The translations under genes were made by a program, and so were the position numbers. Positions 30,770 to 40,003 of a stretch of 60,440 nt of DNA are shown here, piece after piece. Each line of letters starts with the position of its first letter. The first letter of the stretch is position 1. The stretch lies in the NCBI GenBank assembly GCA_003427395.1, contig BFEA01000848.1, forward strand, positions 370,528 to 430,967. Direction: 5' to 3'. This stretch comes from Chara braunii. Its lineage: Eukaryota > Streptophyta > Charophyceae > Charales > Characeae. A model generated the notes under the pieces. That model was not told where the DNA came from. It saw only the letters and a program-made list of their open reading frames with translations, and did no database searches.

Positions 30770-31250
30770 TCAGCTAGAATAGAATATAGTTTAGTCTTTG
30801 GGTTCAGTATGAATTCTGAAAGTCTTCCTTTCTAAAGGAAGTGCTGCCGAAATTTCTACTAAAACCAAAGAGTTAGTTATTTTTCAGATATCTTCTGAGT
30901 CTCGAGTTTTTTTTTTAAGATTTAGTATAGTAAATATTATGTGAGCACACTTCCATAAAGGAAGTACTGTCAAAATTTTCAAGATTTTCACATCGTTACT
31001 GGACGCTACTACTAAGTAGCTTAAGTGTAAATACGAAGTTGAACTCCGTTAACTCGATAGACGATGTCTGTCTTGATCTCTGTGACGCAGGTCATTGCTA
31101 CCTGCGAGTGTTCTTCGAAGTCTTCAGATTTATCAACTTCTGCTATCAGATTGATTGCTGCTATCAGATTGATAGCAGGTCGATTTGCGACTCAACTTCT
31201 ACCCACTGTGATACCCACGCCCAGATGTCTGTGACCCTGTAGGCGAAAGA
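30770..31250 (+). repeat. Second copy of stem-loop array 2
   Basis: Units at about 30,821 and 30,945 (CTTCCTTTCTAAAGGAAG; ACTTCCATAAAGGAAGT) each followed by a CTGCCGAAATTTCTAC-like block match 16.93-17.42 kb. The hairpin at 31,158-31,178 matches 17,717-17,735. The order array, hairpin, about 0.5 kb, LTR is the same as on the left once the hAT-like element is removed. Confidence 0.75.
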
Positions 31251-31259
31251 CATTTCCGT

Positions 31260-31795
31260 ATGAAAGAAAACCTATCCTTGGAACCTCTCTTGAATGATCA
31301 TGCAAAAGTTATGAAAATGGATTGGTCGGGCATACCTTTGTAGAATGGGGGTCGAAAAGGGGCGCGTGGGACATGAACCTGGGAGCAAAAGGGTTGACCA
31401 CGTTTTGCGGCATTTGGATGCGAATGTTCATTGGGTTTCATATGTGTGCAGGCATGTATGGGAGCGAGGATTCGCTGCTGGATTGAGAGTGATATGGATG
31501 AATGAGTGCAGGGTGTGAGTGACAAGGTTCAACTATGGCTGTGAGAATGACTCTCCCTGATTTCCCCTGAGACTCACCCTTTTCTTTATTTCTTTTTTTT
31601 ATTTATCTCCCGTCGCACGCATCTAGTGAACAGGCAGGAGTAGCCAACGTAAGGTTTAACGCTCGACGTTTGATTGAACCGAGACTTAGTTTGGGTATGA
31701 CGAATTGCTCTCCAACCCGTGACTACTCTTATTTTTCTTCCCTTAGGGGAGGGACGAGCAAATCCCATCTCAAAGGGGTTTGGCTTTTTAAACTA
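31260..31795. other. Spacer collinear with 17.79-18.05 plus 26.42-26.63 kb
   Basis: No gene. Weak similarity to both flanks of the hAT-like insertion (for example GTGCAGGCATGT versus TTGCAGGTATGT, and GGCTGTGAGAATGACTC versus GGTTGTGAGGAGTCC) supports its being the unoccupied version of that site in a second copy of the element. Confidence 0.5.
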
Positions 31796-32669
31796 TTAGT
31801 CGGACGTTGGTCCTGAGCCTGGAATTCGAGGTCCTTGTCCAGGACATCCCTGGCTCTGGTCCAGCACAAAAGGGTTTTCCCCTTGAGCTGGGCCTGCGCC
31901 TCTTGCTTATGGTCACACTCTCGACTTATCCTTCACCTGTGTAATATTGTGAAGGAAAAATCATTCACGATATCTTGCTTTCGACACTTGAGTGTCGTAC
32001 GCAACCCCGAAACCCATGAGAGGGTGCGCGAATGTGGGTAACGCATGAAGCGTCGTCATGATTGCAGATAAATTGAGTACACATGACTGAGCATTATGAT
32101 TCCCTTGACGGTTGCATTCTTTTTATGCAACTTTGTGTGGGTCTCGCGCAAACACAAAGACTTTTTTGAGTTATGGGTCAGGATGTATGAAAAAAGGACT
32201 AGGCTTACTTGTTTGTCTGAGTTAGTTTGCTTTGTAGCATATCGCGTGGTTGAGTAAGGATGTCCTAGTCGACCGTCGCTAAACCGCACGTGGGAGATCA
32301 GCGCCCTAGCATGACGGTTCGCGTACGGGTCTAAGCTAAGCGTGAACCGCGCATACCCCCTATGCTACATCATACGAGAAACACCCTCGGCTGGGCCACC
32401 TCCGCGACTGCAAGTAAAAGCTTTCGCGTGTGGTCCAGTAGCTCGGCGAGGATACGCCCACCCAAGGGATGGTGACAGGTCGCGCGGGTGGAGGTAAGTT
32501 GTACCTCGCGAGACCCTGTCCTGTCGTAGGGGCTCGATGGAGGTATAGTTCGCGCACTCGGTCGGAGCAGCTCTGCCGCTTCCTTTTTCGTGAAGCGACA
32601 TGCGAATTCTACCAATCCTGCGTGGAGCGGCCGGGAAAGGTTCCCCCAGCGGGGACCGTGCGCTCGACA
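31796..32669 (+). repeat. 5' LTR (at least its 3' part) of gypsy copy 2
   Basis: Similar to 26,634-27,580 from TAGTCGGACGTTGG to the terminal GCGCTCGACA. A perfect stem CGACACTTGAGTGTCG lies at about 31,981-31,996. Its last 145 bp also resemble the ends of the long LTR-like repeats at 47,660-47,807 and 56,410-56,553. Confidence 0.7.
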
Positions 32670-32671
32670 GG

Positions 32672-32689
32672 TGGCGCCGTTACTGGGGA
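32672..32689 (+). other. Primer-binding site for tRNA-Asp, copy 2
   Basis: TGGCGCCGTTACTGGGGA, two bases after the LTR end, with two differences from copy 1. A leader hairpin region with CTACCGAGGTCC and GAACGGACTTGG follows and is also found after 47,827. Confidence 0.8.
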
Positions 32690-33103
32690 TCTCGGCTGCC
32701 TACCGAGGTCCATAGTGAACGGACTTGGGTTTAGTGCAAAACGATAATCCAGGCAAAACGATACTTTTTGTTATTAGAGAGTGATACAGTATGTTTTTGA
32801 TTTTGATGTTGCCAAAGCAACCTAAGGAAATGTCCATGTGGATCTCGTCAAGCCCAAGGAAGGGCCTCGCTATTTTGTTAGGACGCTAAGTGTCAGATCT
32901 TGGCGTGACGTGGGCGAATTTGTAGTATGGTTGTATGGTGGTGTGACTGCCTGTGAATAAGTGTTGAAATTAAGTAGCAGGACACAACCTCTCAAGGTTG
33001 AGGTTGGACTGACTACAAGGGAAGGTTGAAGTTGTTAGAGTAAATTAGGTTGATCCTGTAAGAGTGTTGTATATTGACAGGGAATTGATTGTCGGAAAGC
33101 AAA

Positions 33104-33987
33104 ATGGCAGACGATGAGCTTAATGAGGCCAATGGCGCGGGTCAGCGGCCGGTTACGTTGGGACAACTGGTTGCTCTACTGGATGGGCGAACGGTGACGC
33201 GATCCAACATCCCGAAGGTTCATATCTTCCATTTCAAAGGAGAGAAGGTGTCAGAGTGACTTGAGTTGCTCGAGCAAGTTACTGGCGAAACGACGGAAGA
33301 AGAGAAATTTCGTCAAATCTCTAAGAACGTGTGGTGGGAGATGTGGCCGGAAGTTATGCGGGTAGCAACTGAGGCTGTAAGGCAGAAATGCAGAGGCAGT
33401 ATCAGTTGGGGGTTGGCCTCCTTACGATGGAGGACTTGGAAAGGTTAGAGAGGTTGGATTTCACGACGGTGGGTGCCTTCGCGACGACATTCGAGAAGAT
33501 GGCGAGGAAGGTTCCAGGGTTGGCTGAGGAGTCTCAATGTGCCATCTTCCTAAGCAACTTCACGGAATGCGAGAACATTTCCCTGACAAGAAGAGGAGCC
33601 ATAGGGCGGAAGTTGACTTGGGAGACGGTGAAGCAAAGCTTGGCAGATGGGGAGTTGGACCAGGTGTACCAGTTCCAGATGAAACATCAACGACAAAAAC
33701 GAAAGGCCCAAGTTGTTACTGAAGGAGCAGGTATCAACCTTCAACAACTCATTGCGGACGGAATAGCCAAATACCAAGCTGACCAGCAGAAAGCGACAGG
33801 GAAACAAGTTTTGACAGTGACCCAGCCACAGGCTAGAGCCGCAAAGAAAGGGAAGGTGGTAGAACAATTGGAAGATGATGATGATGATGATGAAGAGGAG
33901 GAACCGGCAAAGCTGACGAAAAGTCATAGAAAGGCGAGGAACCAGGCCTTAGGTGGTCAAGGTTCGGGGAAGAATACAGGAGTATAA
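33104..33987 (+). pseudogene. gag capsid region, gypsy copy 2
   Basis: The likely start is ATG at 33,104 (MADDELNEANGAGQ), leading into NIPKVHIFHFKGEKVSE. The Trp codon that copy 1 keeps (VSEWLEL) is TGA here at 33,257-33,259. A frameshift near 33,388 moves the capsid C-terminal part into another frame (LTMEDLERLERLDFTTV ... DGELDQVYQFQMKHQRQKRK), which then runs into a poly-Asp/Glu tract encoded by a (GAT)n run and stops at 33,987. The protein forms the particle shell in the family. Confidence 0.8.
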
Positions 33988-34122
33988 GTCGTCGCGCCAG
34001 CCCAAGTAAATGCCAATCAAGCAAGTACGAGTGGGGCGCCGCCACAGGGACCAGCGCCGGTTGGATCTTGGCCAGGGGTCATTCCTCCTGTTTGGCCGGG
34101 GTATATTCCATATGGCCCATGG

Positions 34123-35046
34123 TTGTTTTACAACCAAACCGGGCCGCCTGTGGGAGGGCCGACTGCGCATGCTGCAGGAGGATACCCCAGTGCGCCAGCT
34201 CAAGGAGTGAACTGGCAAGGAGGGGGCCAACAACAGCAGCAAACACCCCCGCCTCAAGTCAACCAACCCGGTCAAGCAGCGGGTCAAGGACAAGGTCAGA
34301 ACCAGGGAGGTAACGGGCAGAGCAGTCAGGGACGAGGCAATGGAGACCGCGGACGGGGTAACGGTAATGGTGGACTAGGCGGTCAAGGGGGCAGACGTGG
34401 AGGCAATTGGAATGGGCAAGGCGGGAATGATAGGCCAAGGTTCGATTGGAGAAATGCCATTTGCCATCATTGCGCACTAAAAGGGCAAATCTTCAGGTTT
34501 TGCCTAATTCGGAAAGTAGACGAGAAAAATGACCCTATCTCGACAAACATGGACGGGGATGTCTATGATATGTATGAGAAAAACATTGACCCTAAGATTG
34601 CTGGTGGTATGCGAAAGGAGGCACAACGTCGTGCCGAATTAGGTCCGCCACCACCGGCCATGTTTCGACTCTGGCAAGAGGAAGATGTTAGGTCAACGAT
34701 AAAGGTGGACGAACTGACCAATGGTGAGTCGGAAGAGGACATCAGGAGGCAAGAGTCAGTTGTGATAGAAGAGGAGGAAGAAGAATCATATTGTCAGGGA
34801 AGGGCCACGGATACCATGGAGCGAATGGAAGACCTCGTGGAGAAGATGCAGAGGTTGAATTTGGAAATGAGGTCCTTTTGCGAAGGGGTGGCGAAGCCGA
34901 TGGTTTACTTACTAGGCTCAGAGACGGGGTCATCAAGTGTCAAACCGGCTTGTCAGACCGTGGGATCAATCCCCGCGATCTGGCATTACATTCCGACCTC
35001 CTCGAGGGCAACCCACATTCCCGCAAGCAGTATGCACGAGGAGTAA
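34123..35046 (+). pseudogene. gag nucleocapsid region with altered zinc knuckle
   Basis: A Gly/Gln/Asn-rich, RGG-like stretch is followed by CHHCALKGQIFRFC. Spacing is that of a CX2CX4HX4C knuckle, but the His is Gln, so zinc binding would be impaired. An acidic coiled-coil part (VIEEEEEESYC, then MERMEDLVEKMQRLNLEMRS) follows. The frame shifts near 34,940 into the next one (34,937-35,512), which carries the highly charged KKRKPEDRSERAAKREG linker. Confidence 0.75.
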
Positions 35047-35512
35047 GAAGGGAGATACCAGTAGCAGTGAAGAACCTCCGAGCGAAAGTCAGCCACGAGA
35101 GAAGGAGCCAGTTATCGACGTGGGGGACGAAGGCAAGGAGGATGAGGAAGATGAGCAGCTAAGAAAAGAAGAGGAAGAGCAAACTGCTCAACGTGCAAAG
35201 AAGAGGAAGCCGGAAGATAGGTCAGAAAGAGCGGCAAAAAGAGAAGGCTCGCGAAAGCAAAAGTATGCGGTACCATTAGAAGATGATCTGGATATTGAAG
35301 CCTTGATTGATAGGCTTCTGGAAGGGCATAACGACCTGCTTAATCTGAAGGATATCCTTGCCTCCGCGCCAAAACTTAGGGAAGGATTCAAGACGCGACT
35401 CTCTTATCGAAGGGTGGCGAGTGTACGACTGGGAGATCTCATTCGCGCGGAAGCTCACTGGGCGGTTCCTGGGACGAAGATGGATGGAAATCGGTCGGGA
35501 CTGGGAGTGTGA
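34937..35512 (+). pseudogene. Charged gag-protease linker
   Basis: A 191-residue frame with a Glu/Lys-rich low-complexity centre and an ordered-looking end (LEDDLDIEALIDRLLEGHND, then LNLKDILASAPKLREG). By position it lies between nucleocapsid and protease. The last 40 residues (RVASVRLGDLIRAEAHW) lead into the protease, which begins in another frame at 35,509. Confidence 0.55.
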
Positions 35513-35787
35513 ACCTGAGTATAAAGGGAAAGCCATGTAGTGGGATGTTGGACACAGGAGCGGAAATGAACATCGGCAAGGAGTCTGACGCACTCCGCTT
35601 GGGAATGGATATCGATCGAATGGACTCAGGCTTCCTTTATGGCGCTAGCGGGAAGACTCCCTTTACAGGGACAGCCTCAAATGTCGTAATTGAAATTAGG
35701 AAAGTGAAGGTTCGATCATGCTTCTTCGTTATGCCTGATTTAGACCATCCTCTTCTGCTGGGAAGGTCATTTCTCTGCCGCACTTAA
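35509..35787 (+). pseudogene. Retropepsin-like aspartic protease
   Basis: A 92-residue frame with SGMLDTGAEMNI (catalytic DTG intact), a flap-like stretch YGASGKTPFTG, and HPLLLGRSFL (family I-L-G-x-D/S-F-L near the C-terminus). Length and motif spacing fit a retrotransposon protease that cleaves Gag-Pol. It is in frame with no stop, so it is one of the better preserved domains. Confidence 0.85.
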
Positions 35788-35790
35788 TCA

Positions 35791-36246
35791 ATGATACTTA
35801 ACAAGCATGACGGTACAATGTACGTCATCTTAAGCGATCCAGTTTGCGGCAACTACGAGATCATTGCTTATCATAATACAGGGCCTCGTAGCATGAGGAA
35901 CAGGCCAAACCGAGGCTCCTTTACTTTGGAGGAATCGGAAGGGGAGAGGAGAAGATTAATGGGTGAGGACGAAGAGGAGTGTGAGCCTACTAGCGAGATG
36001 TGTTTAAGTCTAACAAGTATGAACGATGCCATGGAAATAGTGTCAGCATATGGGATGGCGGATCCAATTGTCGTACAGACTTTGAGAGAGAGAATAGTGG
36101 AAGATTCTGGCGATGGAGAAGTGGAGCTTATATATCGGTTGCCGGCAAGGGCAGGTGAGCCAGGGGTACCTCAGAGTCGTGCTGCAAGTCAGCCTTTTTT
36201 AGGGGTGGGCTCAAGCAGGGCTCCAAAAGGAGGTACAAGCGTGTGA
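35791..36246 (+). pseudogene. Protease-RT connector
   Basis: LNKHDGTMYVILSDPVCGNY and RPNRGSFTLEESEGE are shared with copy 1 (28,939-29,238), so the segment is a real conserved part of the polyprotein. It ends with an RLPARAGEPGVPQSR stretch. I do not know its role; it probably continues the protease fold. Confidence 0.6.
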
Positions 36247-37345
36247 CTGAGAAAAGCCACCCCGTTCCTTTGCCCAAAACTGCGAAAGAAGAGTTCTACT
36301 ACAAACAGGAACGCGAGCTGATACGGGAAATGAAGGAGGATGCAAAACATGGGCCGTGCCGTATCAATGAGAGGACCGAGGGAGACCTGATAATAGGAGA
36401 GTCAGGATTCCTCACGCCACAAGAGAAGGCCCTTATGGCAAAGGTAATGAAGGAGCGGCATCACGCATATGTGTTTCACGATGATGAGCGTGGGCGACTC
36501 GATGTGGATAAAGTTCCAATGATTCGGATCCACACCGTGCCTCATGTGCCATGAAACTTGAGAGGGCCACGCTATCCCAATCCAGCAGAGAAACGGAGAT
36601 TAGTCGACTACCTGGATGAAAAGATTCATTCTCATGTAGCCGACTATTCAAGTGGGCCTTACGCGTCCCCATGGTTCTGCTTTGTCAAGCCAAACGGTAC
36701 CCTGAGGTTGGTACAGGACCTTCATCACCTGAATGCAGTAACGATACGAGATGCGGGAGGTTTGCCGAACGCAGATGCGTTGTCAGAATCTTGTATCGGC
36801 AGGCCTATCATTTCCTTGATAGACCTATACTCGGGGTACGATCAGTTCCCGGTGTATCCACTGATAGGCCTATGACTGCGATGCATACACCAAGAGGACT
36901 AATCCATATGAACGTGGCGCCACAAGGGTGGACGAATGTGTGTGGCGATGGTGCAGAGGCATATGGTTCACGTTATGCAGACAGTTAGTCCACATCTTAC
37001 GCAACCATAAATTGACGATTTGGCCGTAAAAGGGCGGAAGAAGAAGGATGAGACGGAGGTTATGCCTGGGGTAAGGAAATCCGTCTGGGATCATATACAA
37101 GACATCGCTTGGATTCTTGATATTCTAAAGGATTACAACCTTACCGCAAGCGGACTGAAGTCGAGACAATGTATGCGGGAGGCGACCATATTAGGCTTTG
37201 TATGTAACAAGAACGGTCGTCGCCTTGACATCAAGAAGCCTAACAAGATACTTGAATGGCCGGTGCCATTCGAATCTGTTAGTGAAATTCGTAGCTTCCT
37301 GTGGACATGTGGCTTTTGACGAGTTTTCGTCAAGAACTTCGTTGA
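36243..37345 (+). pseudogene. Reverse transcriptase, gypsy copy 2
   Basis: The N-terminal part ends PMIRIHTVPHVP then TGA (36,552-36,554), and the frame continues with SSGPYASPWFCFVKPNGT, HHLNAVTIRDAGGLPNADA and the catalytic SLIDLYSGYDQFPV. After a frameshift near 36,870 come HTPRGLIHMNVAPQGW and, at about 37,010, a stop in place of the Tyr of YxDD followed by IDDLAVKG. The fingers/thumb tail (MREATILGFVCNKNGRRLDI) is intact to 37,319. The TGA at the end of the first part is also present in copy 1. Confidence 0.9.
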
Positions 37346-37415
37346 GAAGACAGAGCAGCTGAGGAAGCTTGAGAGGAAGAATCAAGAATGGGAATAAGAC
37401 GAGAAGCAGGAAGGA

Positions 37416-37709
37416 GTGGTAAGTGATTTGAAAAGGGAGTTCAGAGAAGGTGGTCTGGTGTTGGGAGTTCCTGACTTCGAAGCAACCCCAAAACGTCCTT
37501 TCATCGTGGAGACCGATGCAGGGCCTACAGTCTTGGGCGACATTCTGATCCAAGCTGATGTAAATGGCGAGGAGAGGCCATTGAGGTTTGAGAGTCGAAC
37601 CTTGAATGACACAGAGAGAAACTACTCACAATTCAAGCGGGAGACACTTGCAGTTCTCCACTGCCTAAGGGTGTTCCTCGACTACCTTTCGGAAGGAGGT
37701 TTTTGCTGA
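37416..37709 (+). pseudogene. RNase H domain (RT_RNaseH type)
   Basis: PFIVETDAGPTVLGDILIQ, RPLRFESRTLNDTERNYSQF and KRETLAVLHCLRVF are the expected blocks: the first catalytic Asp in VETDA, the S-R-x-L-x-x-x-E-x-N-Y motif and the E-x-L-A-V motif. The end is frameshifted into 37,786 onward. It removes the RNA template in the family. Confidence 0.85.
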
Positions 37710-37785
37710 GAGTGGATCCAACAGCATTGGCCGGCTCATTGAAGAACTATGCACCGTCAGACCCAACTCGAGGTGACTCACGTAT

Positions 37786-38052
37786 GTGTGGATGTTTGAC
37801 TTTGAGTTGGAACGCATACCTGGGAATAAGAATCGGGCTGACGGGCTTAGTCGGATCAATTGGGATAAGTTCGACGATGGAGTTAATGAGGATGTACCTC
37901 CGGTGGACGCATTCCTCGATGAGGAGGAGGACGTAAAATTTCATATCAATGCGCATGCCATTGGGGTCAGTGGAGTCATTGTGCAAGGGAAGTCTGCTTT
38001 TCTTGCTCTTGCAGAGATATGGAAGAGGACGAGTTCGAGGAAGGAGAGATAA
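37786..38052 (+). pseudogene. RNase H end and tether to integrase
   Basis: FDFELERIPGNKNRADGLSR is the conserved end of the RNase H region (family I-x-G-K-x-N-x-x-A-D-x-L-S-R). It is followed by an acidic spacer with VNEDVPPVDAFLDEEEDVKF. The Asp in ADGLSR is kept. Confidence 0.8.
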
Positions 38053-39319
38053 CGGAAGCGTTTCGCGCATAGAGTACGAAGGCATATACCACGAATTGGG
38101 CTTGCTCCTCTCATGTGAGATTAGAGAGAGAAAAGCAACTAAGAAGGTACACGAGATGCGACCTCATTTCTTAGTCCGAGATGAACACATTTTTATCAAG
38201 AATGAGGTTGGCAACCCGAGGAGAGTAATTTGCGGCCGAAATCGTCAGATAGACGTTATAGCCGCACTTCATGATGGGCCTGCAAGCAGTCATAGAGCGT
38301 TCACCTTGACGTATGCAAAGGCGCGAGAACTTTATTATTGGGAAGGAATGAGTGAGATGATTCGTAAGTATTGCGAGTCATGTGTTCCATGTCAAACCAT
38401 GGGGTCGACTATGTACAAGGAGCCATTGCACCCATTGTACGTGATGCAGGGGTTGTGGTCCATTTGGACCTATTGGCAATGCCTCAGGGAGTGGGCAGCT
38501 GCAACTACATCTTCGACGCACGAGATAATATTACGGGGTTTGTCGATGGGCGAGCCATTCGCAGAAAGACGGGCGAGACATTGGTTTCGTGCATCTCCGA
38601 ATATTTCCTCATATATTTTTTCGTAGTGGAATTCGTGATGGACAGGGGGTCTGAGTTTACCTGTGGAGAAGTGTGAACCTTGTTGCAAGAGTATGGCGTA
38701 CAAGCCAGCTATACGACTAGGGCACACCCACAGGCGAACGCCCCAGTTGAAAGAGGACATACCACCATCACGAATCTAATGGCAAAATGGATAAATGGCA
38801 GGGAGAACCAGTGACCTAAGCACCTGCGTGCGGCTTTCTTCGTGGAGAATATCACGATTAAGAAATCCACGAAGTACGCACCAACAACGTTATGGTATGG
38901 ACGGCATGCCACGCTCCCTATAGAAAACTTTCTAAAGACGTGGAGGAGGCAGGATATGAAGAGCACCTTGTCCTTCGAGGAATTGCTGGATTTGCGGGCC
39001 AGACAAGTTGGTATCGTGGAAGAGAGGATCCAAGAAGCTACAAATCGGGTAACTGACAGTCGGCTAGAGGACAAGAAGAGGTGGGATCTCCTCCCACGAG
39101 TCAGGAAGGAACCACAAGAAGTCGGAGATATGGTACTATTCTACGATTCATCGCTAAAAAAGCAATGATCGCGCAAGTTGGACAAGCGGTGGTTAGACCC
39201 GTATCGCATTAGACGATGTGGGCAACATGGAGCATATGAAAATTGAGGAGCTTAATGGCACGTCGTGGAGAGATTGGGTCTCCGGTTCGAAACTGAAAAA
39301 GTTCAAGGCGCGGGACTAA
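38050..39319 (+). pseudogene. Integrase, gypsy copy 2
   Basis: The zinc-binding end reads ALHDGPASSHRAF ... CESCVPCQ (HHCC). The catalytic core appears in a second frame: VVHLDLLAMPQG (first Asp), EFVMDRGSEFT (second Asp), then ASYTTRAHPQANAPVERGHT (the Glu). The C-terminal part (TLWYGRHATLPIENF ... LQEATNRV) ends with EELNGTSWRDWVSGSKLKKF just before the stop at 39,317-39,319. Frame changes at about 38,400-38,600 and a stop near 38,676 break it. No chromodomain is seen. Confidence 0.85.
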
Positions 39320-39529
39320 GGTGACGACAAAGCACCGCGAGTTGATATAGTAGTCATTTCCTTGTCTTATTAGGTGGTACTCTGCATTAGTGATAAGGTA
39401 GGATTGTATGTTAGTTTCTAGATAGGTCTTAGTGTGATTTTCAGTTCATCAGTCAGGTCAGTCGTCTGAGGATATAAGAGATCTGCTTGGGTCAGTCAGT
39501 ATAGGCATTCCCCATCTCCTCCTGAGGAT

Positions 39530-40003
39530 ATGAGAGATTTCCTTGTGCTTACTTTTGTTTCCACCATCGTCCGTCCTTCTTATTTATGCAGGGTTGGCTT
39601 TTCGAAGTTGGTCATTATTTGGAGGGGCGGGAAGATAGCGGGACATGAGGATGAGCGACTAACCACGTCTTCGGTATTGGACTCTTTCCGATATGGGGGT
39701 GGACATGTATTTTCATTTTTGGACGGATTAGTTAGGCAGGTTTGGGTCCTTCGGTTAAATTTCGCTCAGATGAGAGAGAGGGTCAGGGGTACTGGCAGCT
39801 ATGAGGAGCGTGTGGCTCACATCGTGAGAGAGTCATTGGATTGGAGGCAGTTCGCCAGGTGGATGCTGAGATTGCGGCCTCAGCCCATTGATCGACAGGG
39901 TAGGCCCATGCGGTTTGATGGGGCTAACCTGGATGAGTTCCTTGAGGTTTTCGTCATTTTTGGGGATGGGCAGAGATGGACTGAGGCACAGAGGGTTAGG
40001 TAG
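39530..40003 (+). pseudogene. Gag-like 3' frame after integrase
   Basis: A 157-residue frame. The C-terminal half includes RQGRPMRFDGANLDEFLEVF and IFGDGQRWTEAQRV, resembling the F-x-G-x-N-x-x-x-F-L-x-x-F start of retrotransposon gag capsid domains. It is unusual after integrase and could be the gag of a second element or an extra ORF of this one. There is no LTR or primer-binding site before it. Confidence 0.45.

Larger units (their letters stand above)
31796..39319 (+). mobile_element. Ty3/gypsy retrotransposon copy 2, full gag-pol order
   Basis: LTR, tRNA-Asp primer-binding site, gag with zinc knuckle, aspartic protease, RT, RNase H and integrase follow in the Ty3/gypsy order (RT before integrase). 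Stops and frameshifts interrupt gag, RT and integrase. A same-family 3' LTR is not seen directly after integrase. Instead a 3.7-kb coiled-coil/gag-like region and then the 44.2-47.8 kb repeats follow. Confidence 0.9.

Noticed and set aside
37300-37400. Chromodomain or novel domain between RT and RNase H
   Set aside because: The sequence is simply frameshifted RT connection (VEKTEQLRKLERKNQ-like helix); nothing extra is needed.
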